Part shown: positions 42,800 to 53,953 of the stretch, piece by piece | Layout of the letters: each line of letters starts with the position of its first letter | Numbering within the stretch: position 1 is the first letter of the stretch | Assembly (NCBI GenBank): GCA_023078685.1 | Contig: JALGAS010000004.1 | Location: 4,712,001 to 4,776,000 of the forward strand | Reading direction: 5' to 3' | DNA length: 64,000 nucleotides | From: Neopestalotiopsis rosae | Lineage: Eukaryota > Ascomycota > Sordariomycetes > Amphisphaeriales > Sporocadaceae | Position numbers and translations under genes: made by a program | Notes under the pieces: model-generated | What the model was told of the DNA's origin: nothing | The model's input: the letters and a program-made list of their open reading frames with translations, nothing else | Database searches by the model: none

Positions 42800-43700
42800 A
42801 TGTTTGCTCTCCTGAAATTCGGCAAGAAGCCTTTCGTTTACACAAAGGTTGGCGCTAGCAGCCGAACTTCCACAGAGACACCTTCTCAAGACGAGAAAGG
42901 CTCCACTACGAGTGATGAAGACACAGAGGCTGGTCTCGACTACAGCTATGGCTATTTGCGTCGGGCGAGTGGCCATATTTGGGCTCTCCCCTGGATAGCT
43001 TCAACTGCTTTGCTCTCCGTTGTATGCGTAGGGCTGGCAGTCTGTGTCTATCGTGATCATCATGGAACTTATGAGACTGGGTTCCATACAGACTTCCAGC
43101 ACGCAATTAACTTGATCGAGATCGAGGAGAGACGTTTCACCACGCCTCCGCGCGACGTGATGCGATCCGATGTCCTTGTGGCTTGGAATCCAGAAGTCCC
43201 GCGCTATGTCGGCATCCCGTCTCCCGAGGTCGACCTTGCCTGGAACAAGCTCACTGGGCCATTCATGCAGGCCACCGCTGAGGAGGCTCTTGACCTTCCT
43301 GGTGCCGCACTCCAGAACGGGCACTATTGGACGACCACAACCGTCCAGCACACACTTCATTGCCTCAACCATATCCGCAAGGCGCTATATGGCCATGATT
43401 ATTACCCTCAGATCAATCCAAACGCCTCAGACCACTGGCCTCACGGTGGGTTTCTCTCCCAGAAGCGTGTTCTCTCCACTTCGCTAATTACTTTCAGTAA
43501 ACCATTGCATCGACATCATCCGCCAATCGCTAGAATGTGTGGCTGATATTACGCCCATCCCACTGACATTCAACAGCGAGGCAGGCATATATGGCGCAGA
43601 CGTGGAGCGAGTGCACACATGTCGCAACTATGATCCGCTCATTGCTTACTTCAAGTCCAGGGGAGGTGACTGGCGCGAAGGTCTTGAACTGAGCAAGTAG
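42800..43700 (+). CDS. UstYa-like (DUF3328) RiPP oxidase, paralogue 5
   Basis: Two exons, 42800-43445 and 43498-43700, give 282 residues. It is the most canonical member. An acidic cytoplasmic tail leads to a transmembrane helix at 61-83 (WALPWIASTALLSVVCVGLA). Then comes RYVGIPSPEVDLAWNKL, then HTLHC at 184-188 followed by LNHIRKALYG. HVNHC is at 215-219, continuing IDIIRQSLECVADITPI. The second motif is only complete after splicing the 52-bp intron. The C-terminal VHTCRNYDPLIAYFKSRGGD is also typical. By analogy with UstYa/UstYb it should oxidatively crosslink Tyr residues of the YTIY core in the secretory pathway. The ATG at 42800 is chosen because the open frame upstream has no ATG. Confidence 0.9.
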
Positions 43701-45296
43701 CTGAAGTAGCAAAGATTTGCAAGCTATAAGCTGTCTTCAACTCTACACTTTTGACGGTACGATCTTTGTTGATGAGTGGACGTAGTAGTTTTGGTCGGCA
43801 ATGTCAATAATTTGGAGTCTATGGAGATTTCGAGAAGTTTATGGATTAATCCACAAGTTTAGAATGAATGAGTCAATAGCTGGTTAGCGAAATTGGATAC
43901 GATTACTTGTGACATTCGTCACGAAATCTATTCCTGTTATGATCACAGGTGGAACAGACACTCAGGTTTTTAGTAGACTGTATGCTTCTCGAGCCATGGT
44001 GTCTTAGAGTTCAACTGAATCTGTGAAGACAACTTCCCGTTTCACCAGGCCTAGGATGCTGCCACTTTCCTACGGCTATTACATCCGCAATCATCTCGTG
44101 GCAAGAAAAGACGCTTACCAACACTGACATCGGTGCATCAACTAATAGGCATGTCACATATACTCTGTGTCAAGGTTGCAGATTCGCCAGTTGCTCTGAA
44201 CGCGACAATTCAGTTTCAACAGCATTCCTTATCTCGAATCACGCGATCCCGGATTATGGGAACATTACTTAAGGAATGTAGATGACGAAGTCATTATCAC
44301 GCCATGCAGATCTTTCCATTTGAAGCATGTAAAGAGGTCCGCGGGGATCTTCTATCTCTGACCATACAGCCTCGGTCGTGTGACTTTGTTTCGGTCTTGT
44401 GACTTGACGGGCAGGATTCTACCAAAGATCAACATAAGTGGAAGTCTACCTGCAGGCTATATGGTTCACCGCCCAGCTGAAGGATCCATCAGTCTGCACA
44501 GTTGTGGCACAAAGTCACGGATACCTGTTGAACTGCAACGCATGCGAAAGTATTCCGCCCAAGTCATTTTTTCCTCAACGCCGGCGACTCCCATTTGACG
44601 AGACATGTGCTCTAAGACGATCCCTTCGCTTACTGCCAGTGCAGGAACTCACGTAAGGCCCTCGCATCTGCATCACTAGCATGGGTCAGCTAAATATACC
44701 CTCTTTCGGAGCAGTCCAGACGCATGCATGCACGTTGTCGTCGCATTGAAAGATTTCTGCATCGTTTGCACCATGGTGGTTTATGTATTTCGGTACTTGC
44801 ATAGAGTCACATCGACTAGCCTAAAGGTGGGGTTGAAGGATGATGGTGTAGCTTTATCAAAATGCTTGTTCCGTATGCAATCTGCAGCAAGGGTCTAGAG
44901 CTGCGGGGACTTTTGGTGACAAGGGGAGAACCAAGGCATACATAGTACACACTTGGCGAAGCATCTTGAGGTAAGACCCTATGGTAAGGACCCTATTGGT
45001 TGAGAGACGGTAGTGGCTGAAGGACTTGATACTCTCAGACCATACCACAGATCTTTACCTACTTAGGAATCGGAAAAGATGTGCAGATAATGGCAGCTAG
45101 TTGACTCTTATCTTCGAACTCGGAAAAGGACCCTCGTCTGAGTCTCGACCACAGGCACTCTTAAGGCAAAGCAATCAAGCATTGAGCCAGTCAGTCCCAT
45201 ATCTCAGCCTTTGTTTTCAGTCCATCCAACACTTCCCTCTATCGATTACCCAAATCCTCCGCTACTTTGTCCTCTTCTTCTTTTTTCAGCAACATC
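43701..45296. other. intergenic, 1.6 kb
   Basis: 3' flank of paralogue 5 and promoter of paralogue 6. Short frames near 44380-44660 have no UstYa motif, signal peptide or splice continuation. Pyrimidine-rich leader sequence precedes 45297. Confidence 0.4.
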
Positions 45297-46451
45297 ATGG
45301 AGACACAACGTAGTTCAACAGACACTCATTTCCTGTCTGACAACGAGAAAGACGAACTTGCACTTCTTGATGCGGTCGTTGCTGATTATGAAAACAGCAA
45401 AGGCCGCCGCAAGTCAAAGTCCTGGATTAGACGACACTGGAAAGCCGTTGGTTGGCACCTGCTCTTCAATCTTTTCACCCTCGTTCTTCTGGTCTTCGGT
45501 CTCGGTGACCTATGGAGCGCCACTGGCTTATGCAAGAGCCCGGTCTATGGTCAGTCCCATACGCACTTGTCTATTGTTATCATTCTAACTCGTAATAAGA
45601 CCCTGGCAGATCGTACCTCACATACGAGGTTCGCGAACTGGAGTTTGCAGATGAAGACACAAACGAATTCAAGCCCTATACAGATGAGGCCGATAAGGCC
45701 TGGCATGATCTTATGGATTGTTTGTGTTCACGACATCGTAGCTCATGATTATCACTAACACGTTTCAAGGGACATACGTTCGACTGACAGACAAGGACCT
45801 TGCTGCAATGAATAAGACTTCGGTACCTCTTGGAGATGGCGGCTATCTAGGCATGCCTGTTCTCTTTCATGAAGTCCACTGCGTTGTAAGTATCTGCATT
45901 GTGCCAAGCTCAATGGAGCCACAGTATGTTTGACCAGCTCCAACAGAAAATTCTCCGGTGGGCGACCAATCTTGATCGTTACACGCACGAATTTGGTGAA
46001 AGAGATCTGGTCGATCTCCCAAAACATGCGGGTGGGTCCTCTTCATTCTTCTGAAGTTAATGTTTCCATGCAAATGGCTAATGATGGTATTAGGTCACTG
46101 TCTCGACACCCTTCGCCAGAGCATCATGTGCAGGGCTGATCTCTCCCCCAACGTTTTCCATTGGATTGAGGGGAAGCGAACTCCACACAGCGAGTTCCTT
46201 TCGAACCACCACTGTGCGAACTGGGATAGTGTCATGGACTATCTCCAGGAGAACCATGTACAGGTGAACGCTCCCGGTATCTTGAACCACCCGATATACG
46301 GTTAGTTAAAAGCAGCATCCACCGCCATACCGATACGTGCAATAACACCTTCGCAGGACCATCTTACCCAGGTGCAAGGCGAGTTGATGAGAAATGGAGC
46401 ACTCCTCAAGTGCTACCAGCGGTCCCTTACGAGGGACCAATGGCAATCTAA
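45297..46451 (+). CDS. UstYa-like (DUF3328) RiPP oxidase, paralogue 6
   Basis: Six exons, 45297-45549, 45600-45719, 45770-45885, 45947-46031, 46094-46300 and 46357-46451, give 291 residues with all phases consistent. A basic tail (RRKSKSWIRRHWK) and one transmembrane helix at 52-74 (GWHLLFNLFTLVLLVFGLG) are followed by the family-typical DEADKAWHDLMD. HEVHC is at 158-162 and HAGHC at 190-194, continuing LDTLRQSIMCRADLSP. The HHCANWDSVMDYLQEN C-terminal block matches UstYa. The donor of intron 4 cuts inside the second metal motif, as in paralogues 2 and 5, so this intron position is conserved across the paralogues. It closes the RiPP cluster on the right. Confidence 0.85.
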
Positions 46452-46952
46452 AGATAGTTGATGAGTACACAAATGCAATCCAGGTAAAACAAGTACTGCC
46501 AGTGGAGTATTGTTGTTTACCTATCTAGACCATGGTGATATAACCTTGGAAGAGAGGGGCGCTAGCATCGAGGTAAAAACTAAATGCGCCTGCGCCAACT
46601 TGATCACGCTCACGAAATCGTGGGAAGGCACCAATGTCATGGGAGTTTAGACTTGGCGGCTTGGACCACCGCGAAATTGCTACTGGGGCACTACAGCTAG
46701 TCCATACTCACATCCAAGCTATCTCATCATTGTTGAATATCATTTCCAAGGCCTGTGAGAAAGATCTAGAAGATTCCAGAGATTTAAATGAAATTATTTT
46801 GTTCATTTGAGTATAAATATCATAAAAACCGCTTGGCTGGTTTGACTGGCTAGTTGTTTTTTCTGGCCCTAGCCCAAACCGCGAAAGGCGGATCCGTCAT
46901 CTAATCAATAAAGTGTACAAGTTTCCTTTCCTTTTCCCTTCTCTTTCATCTT
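46452..46952. other. intergenic
   Basis: 3' flanks of UstYa paralogue 6 (+) and the Ser/Thr-rich protein (-). Nothing was recognised. Confidence 0.4.
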
Positions 46953-48379
46953 TTAGCTGGCGATGAGATCAATTGCACTATATGACGAGGTGAGAGCACT
47001 AGGCGCTAGAATGGACAAGTTGATATTGCCGCTGCTGGTGACTGGTACAGCCAACTGGGTGCGCACACCGTCCGAGACCTGACACGATAGCGCCGATCCA
47101 GAGCGGACTGGTGAGTTGCAAATGATGTAGTACTGGCTACTGTTGGGTGTGTTCACGGTATAGATGGCGTTGTTCGACTGCGTCACCGCGTATAGGCCAT
47201 CCACCATGAGGCGGTTTGTGCCGCTCTCGAGGTAGAAGGTTCCGGTGCTCCACTGGGTCTGAGTGGTCTGCAGGTACAAGATCCAGCCGCCAGCTGTCGA
47301 CGTCCTATACTTGACGGTTTGACCGTTGGCGTTCGGGCTGGCCGAGTTGGCGCTCTGCAGAGTGAAACTAGTGACAATGGGACCCAGGCTGCTTGTCGAG
47401 CTCGGTACATCACTGGAGCTGCTTGAGCTGGAAGTGTTCGAAGACATCACGTCAGTGGTGGTGGTGGTTGGACTGGCCTCCATCGTGGTGGTGGGCATCT
47501 CGGAACTGGTGGTGCTCACAACCTCGGATGTCTCTGAAGAGGTAATTGCGCTGCTTGTCGAGGTGATTACATTACTGCTGGTCGTAGCCTCAAAGCTGCT
47601 TGTTGGAGCAGTCTCGAAACTGCTAGTGGATGAGACCTCGATGCTAGAAGTAGTGGTAGCCTCATCCCTGCTGGTGGGTGAAGCCTCGACGCTGGTGGAG
47701 GTCAATCCATCGCTACTAGTCGTGCTCTCAACACTGCTAGTCGAAGAAGACTCGATGCTGCTCGTCAGAGTAGGCTCATCGCTAACAGTCGAGGTGAGTT
47801 CAGCTCTGCTTGTAGCAGTCAACTCAGCGTTGGTGGTCGTGCTTTCGACGCTGCTAGTCGAAGTGGGCTCAATGTTGCTGGTGGAGGTGATGTCGGTGCT
47901 ACTAGTCGACACGGACTCGGTGGCAGTGGGTGAAATGGACTCAATACTGCTGGAGTAGACTCGACAAGATCAATGGTGGATGTGAAGAGGATGCTGGTTG
48001 AAGAGCTTAGTTCAGCACTGAATGTTGAAGTCGACTGAGTGACGGCGGATGACTCCGACATCAAAACGCTCGAGGAATCTGAGATGCTCGCGGTGGCACT
48101 AATCGATGGGAAGGACATCAAGTACGAAGAAGTGCTTGATGGCTGATTCAAGGTAGAGACTGGCATGGTCGTGTTGACGATAGTGGTCAAAGACACTGAA
48201 GGCATTGGCTTCGCTGGCTTGCACGGTGAGGCATCGATCACCCCAAAGGAGGCGGCGATGCCAACGGCAGTGAAAATTATGCATAGTATACATGATCTGT
48301 AGCGGTCGTCAAATGGGGATAACACTTACATGAATGGAAGTGATATCAAAACCGAGTAGGCGAAAGACTTCAGAATCAT
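46953..48379 (-). CDS. Ser/Thr-rich secreted or surface protein, gene model broken
   Basis: The C-terminal part (47912-46953) is one open frame. About 190 residues of Ser/Thr-rich repeats (TSS-x-E-x-TSTS) are followed by a folded tail (VTSFTLQSANSAS, then WILYLQTTQTQWSTGTFYL, then YYIICNSPV). The N-terminal part (48325-about 47950) lies in another frame and is also Ser/Thr-rich, with a hydrophobic start SCILCIIFTAVGIAASFG. An ATG at 48379 would join it only if a 33-bp GTAAGT-CAG segment is an intron, which is very short for this group. Between about 47940 and 48030 the frame must shift, and I find no good splice pair. So this is either a missed intron, slippage in the repeats, or a pseudogene. 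If intact it would be a highly O-glycosylated cell-surface protein. Confidence 0.5.
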
Positions 48380-49590
48380 TGCTGGATATCATGGACATGA
48401 CTACGTTTTTGTATTGTCGGCCAAGACTCGAAATACAATCATCAAGCCACATAATTAGACTATGTTGTGTTCCTGACGCTAGTTGTCAGCCGCTTCTGTA
48501 GGATATAAGCTAAAAGGCTGAATTAGGTAACGCTAGGCCCTGTCCGCGGCGGCCAACCTCTACAGGGAAACATCTCTCAAACAGAAGCCTTTCCAGCTTA
48601 CGAAGAAGCACGCCACGAGGAATCGAGCCCGGTGATACGCAAGTTGAGATTGCCATGTGGAAGGCCCACTTAATCATTCCAAGCCAACAGATTCTTGTCA
48701 AACATTGGAACGTTCGAAGCATAGTCTAAGAGTGTTTACACTTGTCCGCGTCTTTCCGCTTCCTTTTCTTTTCTTTTTGTTCTTCACCCCCTCACGTATT
48801 TGTGGTATCTTCATATTGGGGAATTAGCCAGAATCTGGCATGTCCGTCCTGGCTCTGGACGGCAACGTATGGTTACCGATCGCGAAATAAACAATTTGGA
48901 ATGATGCATGACGTGATGTTTGTAACAATGAGCCATAGACCTGATGCTCGCAATGTCTGCTCAGAAAAGAATCCAATTGTTTTGTCGGTAACAAAGCTTT
49001 GTGAGTCTTGGTGGTCCCTGATAATTGGCGACCTGGATATAACAGGCCGCTGCTTAGAGAGCGCTTCCTGAAAGGCCTTGCTGTGCTCAAATAGGAAAGA
49101 AAGACCGCAGGAATGAGAAGGGAGGAGAAGACGAGCTGCGCAGCGAGAAATCGAGTGGTGCACTGACAATTGGAGCCAAAAGATATTATGGAGGAGATCG
49201 TTAATGAAGAATCGCCTAGACCCTTTATCGCATGGTGGCATCCGACCACTGTGCAAGCAGACCAGAATGTGGAGCTGCATTCTGGTAGGTGGGCTAATAG
49301 TGTGGATGTAGATGCTCGGCGGTATCCTCTCCACGCCTAGGCTAGAATTTTTTGCAAGAAGTCGCTAATAGTCGGAAGAGCACTTGTTCCAAACCTTACC
49401 AGGGTCATTGACACAAACTTCTGATAAAATAAGCTTAAAAGCACCTACAATATCTACCAATCTACGTTTGGGCCACTAAGCCATATCAATTCTGGAATAC
49501 ACTTTCTGCGAACCTCTCATCAGTAATATTTTCGTCAGGCTTCACAGAACTTAGGAATAATAACTTTGAATTTGAATATGTAAAACATAT
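48380..49590. other. intergenic, 1.2 kb
   Basis: Upstream region of the Ser/Thr-rich gene and 3' flank of the PTH11-like gene. Overlapping short minus-strand frames at 48824-49334 have no recognisable features. Confidence 0.4.
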
Positions 49591-50788
49591 TCATGCACTT
49601 GTTGCGGTTGTTCCGTGACTTCTCTTGCTGAAGAGGCCCGCGATTCGCAATTGGCGCCGGAATGTAGATAGAGAAATGTCTTCAATATTGTCCCGAATGC
49701 TTTGTCTTGATGCCGCCCTAACAACAAATTTCCTCAGCATTGGTATCGATGCAGCTATGATCGTTGCTGCAATCTCGGCACTTTCCCATACATAAAGGCC
49801 ACTGATGGTGTCTGTATCAGGTAAATAAAACTGGTTGATAGAAATTGGAAGGATACAACGCCAAAGGTAAATTGTCATTGCATAACAGCCAAACACGTAC
49901 ATATGCTTAATGAGTCGAATTTGAACAAATAAATCACCTTGACGATCCCAGTAGCTCCTGCGCTATGACGTCTTACATTAGTCAAGATCAAAGTAGTAAT
50001 GACGGTAAATGAGTGTAAGGTATAAGGAGAGCTAATAACTTACCATATTCCCATGCTCATAGCCATGCATACACCCACTTTCTCCCGCTTGCTCAAGTGA
50101 AGAGGCCAAATAATCTTCCAAGGTAGTAACGAGAGTAAAAAGTCATTGAAGGCGGAATAAGCTGTTATAATAGAGAATCAATATCCTTGGAATACCATCC
50201 TCACGGCAAAAATGCAGCAATGAAAAGAAACGGCCGTACCACCAACGAAGATGCCTAGATTGACTGATATATCGAGCGGCCAGCAATTAAGAGTAAGACC
50301 AGAGACGCAGGGGTTGAGGAATAAGGGAAGCCAAACCGCTATGAAGATGTTCATAGACGCAATGACAAACCACAAGATCCATCGCGTCCTTCCAGTGATG
50401 AAACCCATAAGCGTCACAGCAAATGATGTTTTGCTAATTGCCCAAGCCATGTTGGAGAACACTCCAGCAATCTTACCAAGAAGGCTATATTTTGAAATTG
50501 TATATATTTCTGCGAAAGTTGAGGCACTGAGTATTACTGTACGGAGACATAGCTGGATTGTGAAGAACATCTACGTCTTGCATTAGCTTGGACTACCATG
50601 GTGAGACTGCTGAGGTAACAAGTCACCCATGCCACAATGAGACAACTGTCATCGACTGCCGGGCGCCAAGTCCTCGACAAGGTACTCCGGGCCCAGATTC
50701 TGAAGCTAAGAAAGATCGTCGCAAGCACGAGGAGGATCATCAGGGACGCAATTGCTCGAACAACTACATTCGGTAAGTGGCCATCCAT
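49591..50788 (-). CDS. PTH11/SAT4-like seven-transmembrane protein (fungal rhodopsin-like domain)
   Basis: Five exons, 50788-50627, 50570-50243, 50161-50044, 49962-49938 and 49830-49591, give 290 residues; exon 4 is 25 nt. Phases agree throughout. The first helix VVVRAIASLMILLVLATIFL leads to SFRIWARSTLSRTWRPAVDD, the family's R-x-W...DD motif. Other helices include IASMNIFIAVWLPLFLNPC and NLGIFVAYSAFNDFLLSLLP; the FND-LLSLLPW-I pattern and the C-terminal YVWESAEIAATIIAASIPML are characteristic. PTH11-like proteins are putative G-protein-linked surface receptors. The usual extracellular CFEM domain is absent, and the loop between helices 2 and 3 is short. Confidence 0.75.
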
Positions 50789-52228
50789 AGTTGAATTGAG
50801 CCTATTATCTTTGTTTTGATGCCACAACGAAAAAGTTTAAGCGAACAAAAGACAGGACGGAAGGATAATCCTCGAATGTCAGAAGTGATGAACGATGTAC
50901 CATTTAGTGATCACTGCTCAATGCCCAAAATTATCTTCGTTATCTCAGAGCTTATCCGTGACTGTATGACGTGAACTTGGAGAAAAGCAACATGTTTCTG
51001 CAGGTATGTTCACAATCACAGATCACTCCCGGTTTCGCTTAGATGTCATACCCGCAGAGACTAGGGATTGACAGCTTGGCGCTTGCCCTTCCTAGGTGGC
51101 TTGAAATTAATCCTATCATCCCATACGGTTTCACTGGACCGTCACTTTTACGTCAGATCTCGTAGCCGCATCGCCGATTTTCGGCAGGATTCCGTGCCAG
51201 GATTTGCTTTTGCAGGAGCAATTTACTCACAGACCCCTGGCAGGAATTTGAAACGACACGCATGCATGATTCTTCAGTCACACTGATGGTCTGGGCCCAA
51301 GGAGGCGGAGCCGGAATGATTCGAATTGTATTTCATAAGTTGATGAATTCGCGAGGCATGGTTGTTTATGGATATACATCGTCCAAGACATTCGCGTCGT
51401 CATCAATTGGCACTGATTCAACTGCTGATGTGAGATCCATGAGACGATGAGTATCCAGTGTAAACGATAGAGTTCAAGTTGGTCTACATCCACGCGAGAT
51501 AATGTAAAGACAGGCAGACTTGACACCCTTCCCGTGGGCCGTCTGAAGGTCGCCACAATGCACAGCCACAAGTGGCGCACATTATCACAGGTGTATCTCG
51601 CGCACCCCGGCCGGGTGCCGAGTTTCTTAGTGCTGATGGTCATATGCAAAATCTGTCTGGCGAAACATCTCTCTCAGACGTTGTTCAGGTGATCGATCGA
51701 ACATATTGCGCGGTGAATCTTTGCGCCAGTCTGAGCCTAGTATGGACCTTGCACTCTTGCAGACCTAGCCTGGCGGCGACAGAAGACGAGGGCAGAAAGG
51801 GGTTGGCGATGTGTGACATTTTGATGGATATATTAGGCAACGTATCAGACGAGACTGGATATCCGTTCACGGCTGTCTGATGAGTGTTACTCAGAATTAC
51901 ATACATACATACCACGGAAGCGAAGCGCAGTACCCTCTTTCACTCCCCTGGCGTAGCTTGCGCTATCGAACACCCATGGCTCTAGTTGGTAATAGCGACA
52001 TAGAAGTCAGCTATCCCTAATATGATAGCGACAGACAATGCTGTTGGCTCAGATGATGATACTGGTCGCAGTCAAAATGCCATCGCCCAAATTCACGCGG
52101 GGTACTTCAATGTTTTAATCTCGCGACCCAACAGCTTCAGAGCTTTCTAGGTGAACTCATCAGATATTTGATTGATCCAAATCATGCTCAAAGCCTCCAG
52201 GGCGGACTGCGCTTTCTATTCCTCTAAT
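50789..52228. other. intergenic, 1.4 kb
   Basis: Upstream region of the PTH11-like gene and 3' flank of the HET-like gene. A 102-codon plus-strand frame (51572-51880) and a 123-codon minus-strand frame (51278-51649) overlap the region without any recognised domain. No firm gene. Confidence 0.35.
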
Positions 52229-53953
52229 TTAGTGACAAATCTTATCCAGTCTTTCCATCACGCTAGCTACATTGGTACAAAGACTCTCTCCCAAGCTATA
52301 GGTGGCAAATATTCTAGGCATCACTCTGTTCTGTAGTTCCACCTCATTCATCTCAATCAAATGAGAAAACCTCGGCGACAGAAGGTATCCAGCGCGAAGG
52401 ACGGTGTGGAGATAGTTCCTATTTATTAACAATCCACTCTCGTCAGCCATATGGATGTCTGCAGCGAATCTGGACAATAATTCTTCGAGCACTTTCGGGC
52501 TGGGAATGCCAGTAGTGCTTCGTGTACTACTGATGAGATTCGCAGGAAGGATCAACGAGGGTCGTATCTCTGGCAATATATCGTCAAGAGATACGAGGGA
52601 ATTGGAAAACCGGAAGACTAGCTTCCGTGCGTAAAACCCTTCTTCCAATGTCCAGAGACGACTTTTCCATAGTGAATAGCGTATTCTGATAATAGCTTCC
52701 TCCGCACGACTGAGTGAGAATGGATGGGTGTACAAGGTGGGGTCGAGCACTAGGACTGCGGAAGCCCGAGAGAAGACACTTGGGAGAGAATGAATAGCTT
52801 TCTGCCGTAGCCTTCTATCAAGCGGTAGTCCCAGTGCATCGATCCAGAATGGAGTGCCCCGTGACTGTTGATCTGGCTTTATAGTTTGATTTACCAGTGT
52901 CTGGAGTAGAAATAGTTGACAGTGGGGTAAAGAATTGTCATCATCGTTAGCGAGGCCAAGGGCGCGTACATGGCTGATGGCAACGAAGGGAACCTTTGGA
53001 ATCGGCTCATGCGGCTGATCCGCATGAAGTAAGTTCCTACACCTCAATACTTGCTCTTCGTATGTATATAGTTGTATGGATTTATTGAAGTCGTCTTTGG
53101 TCTTGCAGACAGCCTTGAGGGGGCATGAACAGTCCTCGTGTGTGTGTTTCGGCGTAAATTTTGTGTCCTGCGTGCCTCTGTGCTTATCGCAATTCTCTGT
53201 GCCATGGATCCACGGATTCTGTTGATGTAGACAGGATGTTCGTCGGAAGTAGCTGAGGTAGTACCGGAAGATGATGTCTTGTGGTAGACGCTCGGCATCC
53301 TTTTGGCACCAACCACTTCGTGATAGTAATAGATCTACCAATCTGGTGCAATTGTTGTAAGCTGCGACTTCGCTGTTCGGTACGGAACTCGTCAAACCTG
53401 TGGTAGGGCGAAGGACTGTTTGACCCAGGATTTGCACAGATAAGAGAACAAGGAAGATTGGTGTTCGAAGCTGTTTATCATCCACTTCGAATCCTGGAGG
53501 ATAGAGTTTGAATACAGCTTGTTGGACAAAGCTGTTAGCGTTCCCGATGAAGTTGATCAGCTGAAGGCTCCGTTGATTCAAGCACGATGATACTGATGCG
53601 TTCTCGATTGTGAGGACTTCTTGGAGCTTTGCAAGAGTAACAAACTTGCCCAAGCTGTTCTTTTTGATGAACACATCGTAATCTATGTCCTTGCACGCAA
53701 TTGCGTTCTGCGTTTCAGCGCGTAGACACACGCTAAGTATACCGAACCACAACCGTGTCTGGATGACCCGAGTAAATTCACGTAGTCCTAGGTGGGGATC
53801 CCTGTTTTTCGCGAGATGTTCAGCGTCAACGGGCAGTGGAAGTGGGGAATGATGTATGCCGCTGTCATCATCGTCCAAACGATGCATCTCTAGGTATGGA
53901 ACTTCCAGCAATTCATGAGCTATGTTGTCGCACGGTAATGCGATATGATCCAT
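52229..53953 (-). CDS. HET (heterokaryon incompatibility) domain-like protein
   Basis: A single exon of 574 residues. The three blocks of the HET domain are visible in the second half. They are VPFVAISHVRALGLANDDD (usually YxALSYxWG), then GTPFWIDALGLPLDRRLRQK with SLPSVFSRASAVLVLD, then SRLWTLEEGFYARKLVFRF (usually R(A/G)WTLQE). The Cys/His-rich stretch before it (CDKHRG...HEDCSCPLKAVC) is of unknown role. HET proteins trigger or modulate programmed cell death after fusion of unlike hyphae. The first block deviates from consensus (SHVRALG), so activity is uncertain. No partner gene (for example a STAND NTPase) is present. Confidence 0.75.
   Translation of the reverse strand: MDHIALPCDNIAHELLEVPYLEMHRLDDDDSGIHHSPLPLPVDAEHLAKNRDPHLGLREFTRVIQTRLWFGILSVCLRAETQNAIACKDIDYDVFIKKNSLGKFVTLAKLQEVLTIENASVSSCLNQRSLQLINFIGNANSFVQQAVFKLYPPGFEVDDKQLRTPIFLVLLSVQILGQTVLRPTTGLTSSVPNSEVAAYNNCTRLVDLLLSRSGWCQKDAERLPQDIIFRYYLSYFRRTSCLHQQNPWIHGTENCDKHRGTQDTKFTPKHTHEDCSCPLKAVCKTKDDFNKSIQLYTYEEQVLRCRNLLHADQPHEPIPKVPFVAISHVRALGLANDDDNSLPHCQLFLLQTLVNQTIKPDQQSRGTPFWIDALGLPLDRRLRQKAIHSLPSVFSRASAVLVLDPTLYTHPFSLSRAEEAIIRIRYSLWKSRLWTLEEGFYARKLVFRFSNSLVSLDDILPEIRPSLILPANLISSTRSTTGIPSPKVLEELLSRFAADIHMADESGLLINRNYLHTVLRAGYLLSPRFSHLIEMNEVELQNRVMPRIFATYSLGESLCTNVASVMERLDKICH

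Noticed and set aside
47326..47958. 210-codon plus-strand frame rich in Leu/Val
   Set aside because: Mirror image of the Ser/Thr repeat codons on the minus strand; low-complexity artefact.
48824..49334. Overlapping minus-strand frames upstream of the Ser/Thr-rich gene
   Set aside because: Two frames overlap with no recognisable sequence or splice signal linking them.
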